The notes: generated by a model from the letters alone, not told the origin. A stretch of 64,000 nucleotides of DNA from Bordetella parapertussis (GCA_945895265.1 CAMDEF010000005.1:62001-126000), one strand, 5' to 3'; positions 9,255-18,900 are shown, counted from the stretch's first letter. Made by a program: numbers and translations.

Positions 9255-10307
9255 ATGTCAACGCAAGATCCAACAGACGCCTCGAGCCAAGTCGTGCGCA
9301 GCCGTAGCGACGCAAAAGATGTCGCGCGTCTGGCGGGGGTGTCGACTGCTACGGTTTCGCGCGCGCTCAATAACCCCAAAAGTGTTGAACCCGCCACCCG
9401 GCAACTGGTACTTGAGGCTGCGGCTAAGTTGCGCTATGTGCCCCACGGTGCAGCTCGCTCAATGCGCAGTCGTCGCAGCAACATGATTGGTGCGGTCGTA
9501 CCTTCTTTTGATTACGCGCTGTACGCACGAACAACAAGCGCTCTACAGCAGCGTCTGGACGAGAGCGGTTACTCACTTGTCTTGGCTGAGCATCACTATG
9601 ATTTAGCGGTCGAATTACGCGTGGCCAGCCAGTTGATTGAACGGGGTGTTGATGCTTTTGTCTTTGTTGGCTTAGATCACGACTCTCGTTTATTTTCGCT
9701 CTTGGAAGATTACGGTCGGCCTTATGTCTTGACGTGGGGAATCGATCCTTTGCGCAAGCACCCGAGCGTGGGCTTTGATAATCAAGCGGCCACCTACGAG
9801 GTAACGAACCACTTACTCGCGTTAGGTCACCGCCGGATCGGCTTGTTGAGTGCCTACGTTGACGGTAACGACCGCGCACGTGAGCGTGGCGCTGGCGTGC
9901 GCCGGGCGTTGGCCGAGGCTGGCCTTGAGCTGGATGCTCAACATGTTCAATATGCGCCAATCTCACTGCAGTCGGCTCAAGAGGCGGCTTTACGTCTGCT
10001 GTCTCTGCCGGCGCCGCCCACCGCGATCGTTGCCACCAATGATGTGTTTGCCGTTGGGGCAATGCTGGCGTGTCGAAAGTTGGGCTTGGCCATTGGCCAC
10101 GATATCTCGATTACGGGAGTCGATAACACCGACCTGGGCGCGACCCAAACCCCCGGCTTAACCAGCATCCGTACGCCGATCGTTGAAATCGGGTTGGCGG
10201 CTGCCGAGCAACTGATCGCTCGGCTTGAACAAGAGCCCTACAACCCGTTTCAAAGTTTTCCGATTGAGATCGTGTGCCGAGGCAGCACCGGCGCCCCTAG
10301 GGGTTGA
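9255..10307 (+). CDS. LacI-family transcriptional regulator
   Basis: DNA-binding regulator of the LacI/GalR family. The N-terminal helix-turn-helix DVARLAGVSTATVSRALNN spans residues 22-40, the hinge region follows, and the ligand-binding periplasmic-binding-protein-like domain runs to the end (HRRIGLLSA, ATNDVFAVGAM, TSIRTPIVEIG). The ATG at 9255 was chosen; a TTG 24 bp upstream is in frame but has no better ribosome site. It is divergent from the sulfatase/ABC operon and precedes ugpBAEC, so it probably controls one or both. The effector could be the imported substrate or a glycerol metabolite (inference). Confidence 0.92.
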   Translation: MSTQDPTDASSQVVRSRSDAKDVARLAGVSTATVSRALNNPKSVEPATRQLVLEAAAKLRYVPHGAARSMRSRRSNMIGAVVPSFDYALYARTTSALQQRLDESGYSLVLAEHHYDLAVELRVASQLIERGVDAFVFVGLDHDSRLFSLLEDYGRPYVLTWGIDPLRKHPSVGFDNQAATYEVTNHLLALGHRRIGLLSAYVDGNDRARERGAGVRRALAEAGLELDAQHVQYAPISLQSAQEAALRLLSLPAPPTAIVATNDVFAVGAMLACRKLGLAIGHDISITGVDNTDLGATQTPGLTSIRTPIVEIGLAAAEQLIARLEQEPYNPFQSFPIEIVCRGSTGAPRG

Positions 10308-10580
10308 ACCGGGTTGGCTCAGCTGTGTTTAGCCCGGACGGCAAGCTTAAGCGGGGTCAGGCCAACTTACGGTCTAAACCGAGGGCAAACACCAAATCCT
10401 TAGCCGGCGGGTAACGAGTAATATGAACTGTCACAATTGAACGTTAAACTCAGGGCTGGCCTGCGGAAATTCGAGGCGAATCTGTTGAAGCTTCGTCCGT
10501 CTATCCAAAGGCTCCCCTTTTTTTACGCCAACAGCTCTAGCCTTATCGACCTCAAGCAGGTAGGACTCAAGGAGAAACCA

Positions 10581-11900
10581 ATGAAATTCAAACTTTCTAT
10601 CGCAACGGCTTCGACCGTTTTCGCACTCAGCGCCTCAGTTTTCACGCCCGCTCAAGCGCAAACCGAGATTCAGTGGTGGCACGCCATGAGTGGTGCCTTA
10701 GGCGAGTGGATTAATGACTTAGCCAAAGACTTCAACGGCAGTCAAAAAAATTACAAAGTGATGCCTGTTTTTAAGGGCACCTATGACGAAGCCATGACGG
10801 CAGCAGTGGCTGCATTTCGGGCCGGCAATGCCCCGCACATTTTGCAAGTGTTTGAAGTGGGTACAGCCACAATGATGGCCAGTAAAGGCGCGATTGTGCC
10901 GGTCACCGAAGTGATGAACAAAGCCGGCATCAAGTTTGATCCCGCTGCTTACGTGCCTGCCGTGGCCGGTTATTACACAGCGCCCAATGGTCAGATGTTG
11001 AGTTTTCCGTTTAACAGTTCAACAACCGTTTTTTGGTACAACAAAGATGCGTTTAAAGCGGCTGGCCTGGATCCCGAAAAACCACCAGTGACATGGCCTG
11101 AAGTGATTGCGGCGGCAAAAAAATTAAAAGACTCTGGGCACAAGTGCCCATTGACGACGAGCTGGGTGAGTTGGACTCAGCTCGAAAGCTTCAGCGCCTG
11201 GCACAACACCGAGTTCGCGACGCAAGGTAATGGCATGAAAGGCATGGATGCACGCCTGACTGTCAATGGCCCTTTGCAGACGCGTCATATCCAAAACCTG
11301 GCAGACATGGCGAAAGACGGCTTGTTTGTGTACAAAGGCCGAGCCAACGCGGCTGACCCCGTCTTTGTGGCGGGCGAATGCGCCATGACGACGGGCTCGT
11401 CGGCACTGTATGGCAACGTGAAGCGCAATGCCAAATTTGCTTTCGGCACCTCGACGCTGCCGTATTACCCTGATGTGCAGGGAGCACCACAAAATACCGT
11501 GATCGGGGGCGCGAGCCTTTGGGTGATGGCGGGCCGCAAAGCCGATGAATACAAAGGCGTTGCACAGTTCTTTGACTTCTTGTCGCGTCCAGAAGAGGCC
11601 GCTAAAAGTCATCAGCGTACGGGCTATCTACCTTTGACAATCGCCTCGTTCGAGTTGACTGAAAAGTCAGGCTTTTATAAGGCGAACCCAGGCACTGATA
11701 TTTCTGTGACGCAGATGATTCGAAAAACTACCGAGAATTCGCGTGGAATTCGGTTGGGTAACTTTCTGCAAATTCGCACCGCAGTAGATGAAGAGCTGGA
11801 ACAAGTCTGGGCCGGCAAAAAAACCGCTAAAGACGCACTCGACTCAGTCGTCAAACGCGGTAACGAGTTGCTTGAGCGTTTTGAAAAAGCGAATCGTTGA
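10581..11900 (+). CDS. ugpB: sn-Glycerol-3-phosphate ABC transporter, periplasmic binding protein
   Basis: Periplasmic receptor for G3P and glycerophosphodiesters. The ATG at 10581 has a good AAGGAG site seven bases upstream and starts a Sec signal peptide ending at AQAQ; the frame extends further upstream but without support. The mature sequence EIQWWHAMSGALGEWINDLAKDFN is diagnostic of UgpB, as are VFKGTYDEAMTA and HILQVFEVGTATMM. Length is 439 residues. It heads ugpB-A-E-C and is followed by a terminator-like hairpin, which would let the binding protein be made in excess over the membrane parts. Confidence 0.95.
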   Translation: MKFKLSIATASTVFALSASVFTPAQAQTEIQWWHAMSGALGEWINDLAKDFNGSQKNYKVMPVFKGTYDEAMTAAVAAFRAGNAPHILQVFEVGTATMMASKGAIVPVTEVMNKAGIKFDPAAYVPAVAGYYTAPNGQMLSFPFNSSTTVFWYNKDAFKAAGLDPEKPPVTWPEVIAAAKKLKDSGHKCPLTTSWVSWTQLESFSAWHNTEFATQGNGMKGMDARLTVNGPLQTRHIQNLADMAKDGLFVYKGRANAADPVFVAGECAMTTGSSALYGNVKRNAKFAFGTSTLPYYPDVQGAPQNTVIGGASLWVMAGRKADEYKGVAQFFDFLSRPEEAAKSHQRTGYLPLTIASFELTEKSGFYKANPGTDISVTQMIRKTTENSRGIRLGNFLQIRTAVDEELEQVWAGKKTAKDALDSVVKRGNELLERFEKANR

Positions 11901-11917
11901 AACTACCTGTAGCGAAG

Positions 11918-11950
11918 GCGTTGAGGCCGGAGTCGGCCTCGGCGCTTTTT
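11918..11950 (+). terminator. Hairpin terminator/attenuator between ugpB and ugpA
   Basis: A GC-rich stem formed by GAGGCCG and CGGCCTC, extended by an outer GCG/CGC pairing, is followed by a run of five T. Its position between the binding-protein and permease genes fits partial termination. Confidence 0.75.
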
Positions 11951-12020
11951 AGTGGTGGTGTTCTGCTAGCGAGTTAGTCTGATTTCAGACTAAGACGCAG
12001 GGCCGTAAGATTTTTAGGTT

Positions 12021-12905
12021 ATGGAAAAAAAAGTTCGCTTTAAATCTGGTTGGTTGCCTTGGGCGCTGCTCGCACCTCAGTTGGCGATTGTGTTGATTTT
12101 TTTCTTTTGGCCCGCTGGTCAGGCGCTGTATCAAAGCGTGCTTCAAGAAGATGTCTTTGGTATGTCGCGCGAGTTCGTGGGCATGCAGAATTTTTCACGG
12201 CTGTTGAATGATCCGCTGTACCTCGAATCATTTCAAACCACGGCCGTATTTTCAGTATTGGTTGCCGTGTGTGGGTTGACGCTCGCCTTGCTGCTTGCCG
12301 TGATGGCCGATCGCGTGTGGCGAGCCGCCAGTGTGTATAAGACTCTACTCATCTGGCCCTATGCGGTTGCGCCCGCCGTGGCCGGTGTGTTGTGGCTGTT
12401 TTTATTTGCCTCACCCATGGGCGTCATTGCTTTTGCCCTGCGCTGGTTTGGTGTGGACTGGAATCATCTGCTAGATAGCCGTGATGCCATGACGCTGATC
12501 GTAGTGGCCGCAGTCTGGAAGCAAATTTCTTATAATTTTTTGTTCTTTTTGGCGGGTTTGCAGTCGATTCCAAAGTCATTGCTCGAAGCAGCAGCGATTG
12601 ACGGGGCCGGTCCCTGGCACCGCTTTCGCACGATCGTGTTTCCGCTGTTGTCACCCACCACGTTTTTTTTGCTGGTGATTAACGTGGTCTACGCTTTCTT
12701 TGATACCTTTGCCATTATTGATGCCACGACCCATGGGGGCCCGGGCAAAGCCACGTCAATCCTGGTTTACAAGGTGTACTACGATGGCTTTAAAGCGATG
12801 GATATGGGTAGTTCTGCTGCGCAGTCTGTAATCTTGATGTTCATCGTGGTGTGTTTGACCGTGGTGCAGTTTCGGTTCATTGAACGCAAAGTGCAATATG
12901 CATAA
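12021..12905 (+). CDS. ugpA: sn-Glycerol-3-phosphate ABC transporter permease UgpA
   Basis: Inner-membrane permease of the UgpBAEC importer, 294 residues with six predicted membrane segments. The EAA loop is [21 protein letters not shown] and the C-terminal [20 protein letters not shown] is characteristic of UgpA. It starts 120 bp after ugpB, beyond the terminator-like hairpin, and is followed 18 bp later by ugpE. Confidence 0.95.
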   Translation: MEKKVRFKSGWLPWALLAPQLAIVLIFFFWPAGQALYQSVLQEDVFGMSREFVGMQNFSRLLNDPLYLESFQTTAVFSVLVAVCGLTLALLLAVMADRVWRAASVYKTLLIWPYAVAPAVAGVLWLFLFASPMGVIAFALRWFGVDWNHLLDSRDAMTLIVVAAVWKQISYNFLFFLAGLQSIPKSLLEAAAIDGAGPWHRFRTIVFPLLSPTTFFLLVINVVYAFFDTFAIIDATTHGGPGKATSILVYKVYYDGFKAMDMGSSAAQSVILMFIVVCLTVVQFRFIERKVQYA

Positions 12906-12923
12906 GCACAATCAAAAATCATC

Positions 12924-13778
12924 ATGATTGAAAGACGCCCCGGTCTCACTGTTTTGTCTCATCTGGTCTTGTTGCTGGGCGTCTTGATTGTGGCGTTTCC
13001 GGTGTACGTGACCGTCGTCGCTTCAACCCAAACGACGGCACAAATAACGCAAGCGATCCCGATGTCGTTGGTGCCCGGCGAGCATATGCTCGACACCTAT
13101 CGGGTCGCCTTGTTTGGCGGCAGCACCGAGGCGGGTGGGCGCATTTCACCGGCCTGGCCGATGATGTGGGTTAGCCTGATCAGCGCGCTTTTAATTAGCG
13201 TCGGAAAAATCACCATCTCAATGCTCTCGGCCTTTGCCATTGTCTATTTTAGGTTTCCGTTTCGAGGGCTGGTTTTTTGGATGATTTTTATTACTCTGAT
13301 GCTGCCGGTTGAGGTCCGTATCGGGCCCACCTACGAGGTGGTGTCCAACCTAGGCATGCTGAACTCGTACGCTGGGCTGACGGTTCCCTTGATGGCGTCT
13401 GCCACAGCAACTTTTTTATTTAGACAGTTTTTTCTGACAGTGCCCGATGAGTTGGTCGAGGCTGCACGTATGGATGGTGCGGGCCCCATGCGATTTTTTT
13501 GGGATGTGCTGCTACCACTTTCGCGTACAAGTATTGCCGCGCTGTTTGTGATTCAGTTCATCTACGGCTGGAATCAATACCTGTGGCCTTTGCTAGTGAC
13601 CACGAACGAAAATATGTATCCTGTCGTGATGGGAATCAAACGCTTGATCTCGGGTGATGCATACACTGAGTGGAACGTTGTGATGGCGACCGCAATGCTG
13701 GCCATGCTGCCACCGGCTTTGGTTGTTGTGCTGATGCAAAAATGGTTTGTGAAAGGTCTGGTAGATTCTGAAAAATAA
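12924..13778 (+). CDS. ugpE: sn-Glycerol-3-phosphate ABC transporter permease UgpE
   Basis: Second membrane subunit of UgpBAEC, 284 residues. The EAA loop [21 protein letters not shown] and the segment [21 protein letters not shown] are typical of UgpE. The gene follows ugpA by 18 bp. The 185-bp gap to ugpC is unusually long for this operon and contains a 14-bp tandem repeat array. Confidence 0.95.
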   Translation: MIERRPGLTVLSHLVLLLGVLIVAFPVYVTVVASTQTTAQITQAIPMSLVPGEHMLDTYRVALFGGSTEAGGRISPAWPMMWVSLISALLISVGKITISMLSAFAIVYFRFPFRGLVFWMIFITLMLPVEVRIGPTYEVVSNLGMLNSYAGLTVPLMASATATFLFRQFFLTVPDELVEAARMDGAGPMRFFWDVLLPLSRTSIAALFVIQFIYGWNQYLWPLLVTTNENMYPVVMGIKRLISGDAYTEWNVVMATAMLAMLPPALVVVLMQKWFVKGLVDSEK

Positions 13779-13848
13779 TTCTTCAGTTAATCCGTTTAAG
13801 TCGTGTCAAAACGTATATGACATCACCAATAATTTAATTGGACGAGAT

Positions 13849-13944
13849 CCAAGTCATAACAGCCAAGTCATAACAGCCAAGTCATAGCAGCCAAGTCATA
13901 GCAGCCAAGTCATAGCAACTAAGTCATAACCACTAAGTCATAAC
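13849..13944 (+). repeat. Seven tandem 14-bp repeats upstream of ugpC
   Basis: About seven head-to-tail copies of AGCCAAGTCATAAC, with the first copy truncated by two bases. Copies three to five carry GC in place of AC at the end and copies six and seven begin AACT/CACT. The array ends 19 bp before the ugpC start codon and lies entirely between ugpE and ugpC. The unit is not a multiple of three and no gene runs through it. Slipped-strand expansion is the likely origin. Confidence 0.93.
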
Positions 13945-13963
13945 ACCTCGAGCGTATACAGAC

Positions 13964-14968
13964 ATGGCCGCGATCTCTATAAAAAATATCGTCAAGCAGT
14001 ATGGCGTTGGTAAAGCCGCAGTACAGGTGATCCATGACGTCTCTGCCGAAATCAGTGATGGTGAGTTTGTCGTCATCGTCGGCCCGTCGGGCTGCGGCAA
14101 GTCGACCTTGCTTCGTATGGTGGCTGGCCTTGAAGAGATCACTGCCGGCACCATTTCAATTGGCGCACGTGTCGTCAATGACCTTGAACCAGCCGAGCGT
14201 GACATCGCGATGGTGTTTCAAAACTATGCGCTCTATCCGCACATGACGGTCTTTGACAACATGGCGTATGGTCTCAAAATCGCGCGGGTGCCGAAGGATG
14301 AGATTAGAGCGCGCGTAGAAAAGGCCGCTGAGATCCTTGAACTCATGCCCTACTTAGACCGTAAACCACGTGCGCTGTCGGGCGGGCAACGTCAGCGCGT
14401 CGCAATGGGCCGAGCGATCGTGCGTCAGCCTCAGGTATTTTTGTTTGATGAACCGCTGTCTAACCTCGATGCAAAACTGCGGGCACAGACGCGTCTTGAA
14501 ATTCAAAAGCTGCATCGTGAATTGGGCATCACCTCTTTGTTTGTGACACACGACCAAGTCGAGGCGATGACCTTGGCGCAACGGATGCTGGTCATGAACG
14601 CCGGGGTCATGGAGCAGTTCGGTACGCCCGCAGAGGTGTACAACACGCCCGCTAGTACATTTGTGGCCAGCTTTATCGGTTCGCCCCCAATGAACTTGCT
14701 CAAGCATGCACCTGGTGCGAGTGAGGGCTCAATCTTGGGGATCCGTCCCGAACATCTTGAGGTCGGTCGCGAAGGCTGGGCCTTAACGGTCGAGGGGATC
14801 GAACTCTTGGGTGCCGAGCGTCTGTTGTATTGCCGCCTGCAAGACGAAGCGCTGATCGTGCGCATTCACGAAGAGCAACAAGCGCCAACGATAGGCGAAA
14901 CAATCTATGCCAAGCCGCGCGCAGATCGTATGCACCGATTCGACGCACGCACAGGCCTGCGCGTCTAA
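13964..14968 (+). CDS. ugpC: sn-Glycerol-3-phosphate ABC transporter ATPase UgpC
   Basis: ATPase of the G3P importer, 334 residues. Walker A GPSGCGKS begins near residue 40, with the signature [15 protein letters not shown], Walker [13 protein letters not shown], and a TOBE domain with GIRPEHLEV. It is the last gene of ugpB-A-E-C, separated from ugpE by the 14-bp repeat array. No strong ribosome-binding site is visible before its ATG, so the repeat region may affect its expression. This ATPase could also serve the neighbouring sulfatase-operon transporter, but that one has its own. Confidence 0.94.
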   Translation: MAAISIKNIVKQYGVGKAAVQVIHDVSAEISDGEFVVIVGPSGCGKSTLLRMVAGLEEITAGTISIGARVVNDLEPAERDIAMVFQNYALYPHMTVFDNMAYGLKIARVPKDEIRARVEKAAEILELMPYLDRKPRALSGGQRQRVAMGRAIVRQPQVFLFDEPLSNLDAKLRAQTRLEIQKLHRELGITSLFVTHDQVEAMTLAQRMLVMNAGVMEQFGTPAEVYNTPASTFVASFIGSPPMNLLKHAPGASEGSILGIRPEHLEVGREGWALTVEGIELLGAERLLYCRLQDEALIVRIHEEQQAPTIGETIYAKPRADRMHRFDARTGLRV

Positions 14969-15054
14969 GGGTTTTCTCTAGGGTACTCGGTGCAGGCACG
15001 GGGTTCAAGCGTGCTTGGCGTATACCCGCCTGACGAATGCCTAGCAACACGAGG

Positions 15055-15067
15055 TATCACTGTGATA
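15055..15067. promoter_or_regulatory. Perfect 13-bp palindrome, candidate operator
   Basis: TATCACTGTGATA is a perfect dyad around a central T, flanked by CACGA and TCGTG arms that extend the symmetry with a two-base offset. It is in the 168-bp gap before the amidohydrolase–TRAP genes. No cognate regulator is encoded next to it, so the assignment is inference. Confidence 0.45.
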
Positions 15068-15136
15068 TCGTGCCGGATCAAGAGGTGGGGCTCAAATCAT
15101 ACAGAGCCCTGTCCGCACCGAGGCAAAACAAGCGTG

Positions 15137-16015
15137 ATGCAGACTGATTCTTATTTGCCCTTTGATCCAAAGGTTGCACCCCTACAAAAACTGCTTGCGG
15201 GTAGTGTGGATTGTCATTTTCACGTGTTTGAAGATGCCGCCAAATATCCCTACACGGCAAATCGCTCGTACACGCCAAGTCTGGCGCCGTGGGCTGCCTT
15301 TGAAGCGATGAATAATGCCATTGGTGCTGATCGCGCCGTGCTCGTTCACCCCTCGGTCTATGGTCATGATCATGCCACTCTGTATGACACGCTGCGTGCG
15401 CATCCTGAGCGCTTACGTGCCGTCGGTGTCTTGCCGCTGGATGTGTCTGACAAAGAGATTGAAACACTGCATCAAGCCGGTACCCGCGGGACCCGTCTCA
15501 ATATTTTGTTTGCAGGTGGCGGTCAATTGAGTGATGCCGAAAGCTTGGCAAAACGCTTGAAGCCGTTTGGTTGGCATATCCAGTTTTTAGTGGATGTGGC
15601 GGCGCAGCCAGAGATCCCAGCGTGGGCAGCCAAATTGGGTGTGCCAGTTGTCTTTGATCACTTCGGTCATCCTTCAAGACCCGACGTCAATGATGCGGGC
15701 TTTAAGAATATGTGTGCCTTGGTGAAAGAGGGTATCGCTTGGGTGAAATTGTCTGGGGCTTACCGCGTGGTTGCACCTGCCGCGAAGTGGGCAGCGATTC
15801 AAGGTTTTGTGGATGCCTTGCTCGCCACGCGCACTGATCGCCTGGTGTGGGGCACCGACTGGCCTCATCCAAATATTCCAGCACCGATGCCCAATGACGG
15901 AGATATCGCTGACGCAGTGTTTAAGTGGTTGCCCGACGCGGCTTTACGGCAACAGATTCTTGTTAACAACCCAGAAGTTTTGTATGACTTCGCCCCCTTT
16001 ATCAAAAACGCTTAA
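15137..16015 (+). CDS. Amidohydrolase family 2 (2-pyrone-4,6-dicarboxylate lactonase-like)
   Basis: Metal-dependent TIM-barrel hydrolase of the amidohydrolase-2 group, 292 residues from the ATG at 15137 (a GTG lies three bases before). Visible marks are DCHFHVFED near the N-terminus, VFDHFGHP in the middle and VWGTDWPHPN near the C-terminus, matching the barrel strands that carry the active site in LigI-like lactonases. It lies 20 bp upstream of a TRAP transporter, so it probably acts on the imported organic acid or its lactone. The exact substrate is not evident. The open frame reaches back to 14990 but that part lacks family similarity. Confidence 0.87.
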   Translation: MQTDSYLPFDPKVAPLQKLLAGSVDCHFHVFEDAAKYPYTANRSYTPSLAPWAAFEAMNNAIGADRAVLVHPSVYGHDHATLYDTLRAHPERLRAVGVLPLDVSDKEIETLHQAGTRGTRLNILFAGGGQLSDAESLAKRLKPFGWHIQFLVDVAAQPEIPAWAAKLGVPVVFDHFGHPSRPDVNDAGFKNMCALVKEGIAWVKLSGAYRVVAPAAKWAAIQGFVDALLATRTDRLVWGTDWPHPNIPAPMPNDGDIADAVFKWLPDAALRQQILVNNPEVLYDFAPFIKNA

Positions 16016-16035
16016 CTTTTTAAACCGGAGACTCT

Positions 16036-17034
16036 ATGAAACGTCGTCACTTATTTGCTCTTTCGGCCTTGGTTGCCGCAACCTTTGCGTTGGGCGCACC
16101 CACGCAAGCCTTGGCTCAAAAGACGATTCTGAAATTTGGCTGGACCACAGTTGACAGCCCGACTGACCCTTACACCGTGGGTGCAAAGGCCTTCAAGAAA
16201 GCGGTTGAGGCTAACTCTAAAGGTTCAATCGAGGTGCAGTTGTATCCTAACCGTCAACTGGGCGAAGAGAAACAAGTGATGGAGGCTGTGCGTTTTGGTA
16301 CGGTTGACATGACGATTATGACCAATGCCGTGATCGCTCAAATTGAGCCTGGGTATCAAGTCAACGATCTGCCCTTTCTGTATTCAAACGAAGAGCAGGC
16401 GCGCAAAGCCCTTGACGGAAAACTTGGTTCAGAACTGTCAGACCGCTTAGCCAAAAAGAATATGTTGGTGCTAGGTTACATGGAAGGTGGCTTTCGCCAG
16501 ATGATCAATAATAAAAAGCCTGTCTCTGTGCCCGCTGACGTCACTGGCGTCAAATATCGTGTGATGCAAAACCCGATGTATATCGATATGTTCACCTCGT
16601 TGGGTGGCGCCGCCGTACCGATGGCTTGGGGTGAGGTTTTCACTGCTGTTCAGCAGGGTACGATTGACGGCCTTGAGATCCCTGTCGCGGTGATCGATAG
16701 CTCAAAAATGTATGAAGTGACAAAGTTTTTGTCGATGACAAACCATACGTACTCGGCAATTGCGCTGTTGATTTCAAAACGTACCATGGACAAACTCACT
16801 CCAGAGCAAAAGACTGCCGTGATCGAAGCAGGTAAGACTGCGACGGCCGAACAACGTGCTGCAGCCTTAGTCAATGAAAAGGCTTTGCTCACGGGGTTGG
16901 CGCAAAAAGGCATGATCATCAACAAGGTGGGTGACGTCGCGCTTTTTCGCAAATCGGTTCAACCCATTTACGACAAATCGCGTGCGGCTGTTGGTGACGC
17001 TTTGATTAACCAAGCGCTCGACGCAGTTAAGTAA
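16036..17034 (+). CDS. TRAP transporter substrate-binding protein, DctP family
   Basis: Periplasmic receptor of a TRAP carboxylate importer. The 332-residue protein has a Sec signal peptide ending near ALAQ, the typical NRQLGEEKQVMEAVRFGTVD segment, and the conserved arginine region VKYRVMQNP that contacts the ligand carboxylate in this family. The ATG at 16036 has a GGAG site. A hairpin terminator follows, then dctQ and dctM. The amidohydrolase upstream suggests an aromatic-derived or lactone-forming organic acid (inference). Confidence 0.93.
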   Translation: MKRRHLFALSALVAATFALGAPTQALAQKTILKFGWTTVDSPTDPYTVGAKAFKKAVEANSKGSIEVQLYPNRQLGEEKQVMEAVRFGTVDMTIMTNAVIAQIEPGYQVNDLPFLYSNEEQARKALDGKLGSELSDRLAKKNMLVLGYMEGGFRQMINNKKPVSVPADVTGVKYRVMQNPMYIDMFTSLGGAAVPMAWGEVFTAVQQGTIDGLEIPVAVIDSSKMYEVTKFLSMTNHTYSAIALLISKRTMDKLTPEQKTAVIEAGKTATAEQRAAALVNEKALLTGLAQKGMIINKVGDVALFRKSVQPIYDKSRAAVGDALINQALDAVK

Positions 17035-17044
17035 GTGGGTGCAA

Positions 17045-17073
17045 AAGAGCGCTCGAGACTGAGCGCTCTTTTT
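17045..17073 (+). terminator. Rho-independent terminator after the TRAP binding-protein gene
   Basis: A 10-bp perfect stem (AAGAGCGCTC / GAGCGCTCTT) with a six-base loop is followed by T residues. It separates the binding-protein gene from the membrane subunit genes, a common arrangement for uneven subunit expression. Confidence 0.88.
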
Positions 17074-17101
17074 AAGAATTTTTTCGGAATGGAAGAGTGT
17101 G

Positions 17102-17572
17102 ATGCGGCAGTTTTTTGACAGACTCGAAAGCGTTTTGAAGATGACCGCGGTCGTCCTTGTGCTGCTGATGCTCTGCACGCTCAGCGCGCAAGTTTTTTTG
17201 CGCTATGTGTTTGGCAAGGCCCTCTCCTGGAGCGAAGAGCTGACCTTGCTTGGCTTTGCGTGGGTGGTGGTTATTTCAACGGTGATTGGCATTCGCCGAA
17301 TGTCGCACGCACGTATGGACTTGGTGATTGGCTTGTTACCTAAGTCGCTGCATCGAGCGGCCGATGGCCTCGTCGCTATCTTGATGAGCGCCTTGGGCAT
17401 TTTTATTGCCTACGCGGGCTCGAACTACCTGATCGAAACGCGCGGTGCAACCTCTGCCGCGGTTGGTTTTCCGATTGAGTTTTTGTATGCTGCGGCGCCT
17501 GCCTTTGGCGTGTTGATCGCCTTGTTTTCTTTAGAGCGCTTGCTGCCCTGGGCGGAGTCTTTAAATGAGTAG
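17102..17572 (+). CDS. TRAP transporter small permease, DctQ family
   Basis: Four-helix membrane subunit of the TRAP importer, 156 residues from the ATG at 17102, which has a GGAAGAG site at good spacing; a GTG lies three bases earlier. Family marks are the SWSEELTLLGFAWVVV segment and RMSHARMDLVIGLLP. Its 3' end overlaps the start of dctM by 8 bp. Confidence 0.92.
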   Translation: MRQFFDRLESVLKMTAVVLVLLMLCTLSAQVFLRYVFGKALSWSEELTLLGFAWVVVISTVIGIRRMSHARMDLVIGLLPKSLHRAADGLVAILMSALGIFIAYAGSNYLIETRGATSAAVGFPIEFLYAAAPAFGVLIALFSLERLLPWAESLNE

Positions 17573-18833
17573 CACCGCCTGGTTGTTGTCGGCAGGATTT
17601 GGCGTCTTGATGTTGTTGGGCGTGCCTTTCGCGTTTGCGATTGGCATCGTCGTTGCGCTGTCCTTGCTGGTGTCCGGCATTGAGCCTATGCTGTTGCCGC
17701 AATCGATTGTTGCTGGCACGCAGTCTTTCTCGCTGTTGGCGATCCCCTTCTTTATGTTGGCGGGCGAGTTGATGTCTGCGGGGGGGTTGTCGCAGCGTTT
17801 AATCAAGGTTGCCGATGTTTTTGTGCGTCATTTGACGGGTGGCTTGGGTTTAGTCACCGTGTTAGCTGCAGCGATTTTCGCTGCAATTTCTGGCTCGGCG
17901 CCAGCCACCACCGCGGCAATTGGTGCGATTATGATCCCCGCGATGGCCGAGCGCGGCTACAGCAAACCATTTGCAACCGCTGTTGCGGTGAGCGCCGGTA
18001 TTTTGGCACCTTTGATTCCGCCTTCGATCGCGTTTGTGATCTGGGGTGTGATCGCCGAGCAGTCAATCTCGCGCTTGTTTAGTGCGGGTATTTTGCCTGG
18101 CTTGTTGATGGCCGCGGGGTTGATGGTGGTGTGCTGGTGGCATGCTAAAAAACACAAGATCCCAACTCAACCACGTGCGACCTTGGCAGAGATACGCGCG
18201 GCTCTGCGCGATGGTATTTGGGCTCTTCTTGCACCCGCTATTGTTTTAGGGGGCATTTACGGCGGCGTCTTTACCCCCACAGAAGCGGCTGTCGTGAGTT
18301 GTGTATACGCCTTATTCATCGGAACAGTCGTTGAAAAGCGTTTGAAGTGGCGTGAACTGCCTGAGATCGTGTGGCGCTCAACCAAAGTGACGGCGATTGT
18401 CATGTCGATTATTGTGTTCTCGGCCGGCTTTGGTATTTTGGTCGCACAAGAACAACTTGCGCCTAAGGCCGCAACTTGGCTCGCCGCAAACATCCAAGAA
18501 AAATGGATCATGTTGCTGGTATTGAATTTAGCTTTCTTTTTAGCGGCAGCTGTGATGGACGAAATCGCCATCATGGTGGTGTTTGGGCCGCTGCTGATTG
18601 CGATTGCCAATAGTTTTGCGATTAGCCCGATTCACTTTGGCGCGATCATCGTCACGAATGTGGCGATCGGTATGGCGGCACCACCGATTGGCTATTGCCT
18701 GTTTGTCGGGATGGCGATCAGTGGCTTGAAACTCACAGACGTGTCGCGCGTGATGCTGCCCTTTGTGGGTGTGATGCTGATTGTGCTGATGTTGGTCACG
18801 TATGTGCCTGGCTTTGCCTTAGCACTTCAATAG
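17565..18833 (+). CDS. TRAP transporter large permease, DctM family
   Basis: Sodium-coupled transport subunit, 422 residues with about twelve hydrophobic segments. Diagnostic pieces are GSAPATTAAIGAIMIPAMAERGY and LAPLIPPSIAFVIWG in the N-half and TPTEAAVVSCVYA near the centre. It is the last gene of the amidohydrolase–dctPQM unit and is closed by a strong hairpin. Confidence 0.95.
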   Translation: MSSTAWLLSAGFGVLMLLGVPFAFAIGIVVALSLLVSGIEPMLLPQSIVAGTQSFSLLAIPFFMLAGELMSAGGLSQRLIKVADVFVRHLTGGLGLVTVLAAAIFAAISGSAPATTAAIGAIMIPAMAERGYSKPFATAVAVSAGILAPLIPPSIAFVIWGVIAEQSISRLFSAGILPGLLMAAGLMVVCWWHAKKHKIPTQPRATLAEIRAALRDGIWALLAPAIVLGGIYGGVFTPTEAAVVSCVYALFIGTVVEKRLKWRELPEIVWRSTKVTAIVMSIIVFSAGFGILVAQEQLAPKAATWLAANIQEKWIMLLVLNLAFFLAAAVMDEIAIMVVFGPLLIAIANSFAISPIHFGAIIVTNVAIGMAAPPIGYCLFVGMAISGLKLTDVSRVMLPFVGVMLIVLMLVTYVPGFALALQ

Positions 18834-18870
18834 TTCAAAGCACGCGTAGCCTTGGGTATGCCGCGGTACA

Positions 18871-18898
18871 AAACGGGCACTTCATTGTGCCCGTTTTT
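18871..18898. terminator. Bidirectional terminator between dctM and queC
   Basis: AAACGGGCAC and GTGCCCGTTT form a 10-bp stem with a six-base loop, with T residues on the plus side and A residues on the other. It lies between convergent genes and can serve both. Confidence 0.88.
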
Positions 18899-18900
18899 AT

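Noticed and set aside
10437..10580. 48-codon extension before ugpB
   Set aside because: It would precede the signal peptide, and the ATG at 10581 has a strong ribosome-binding site.
13849..13944. 14-bp array as a CRISPR array
   Set aside because: Units are directly adjacent with no spacers and are far too short.
14990..15136. 49-codon extension before the amidohydrolase
   Set aside because: Contains the operator-like palindrome and no family similarity; ATG 15137 is preferred.
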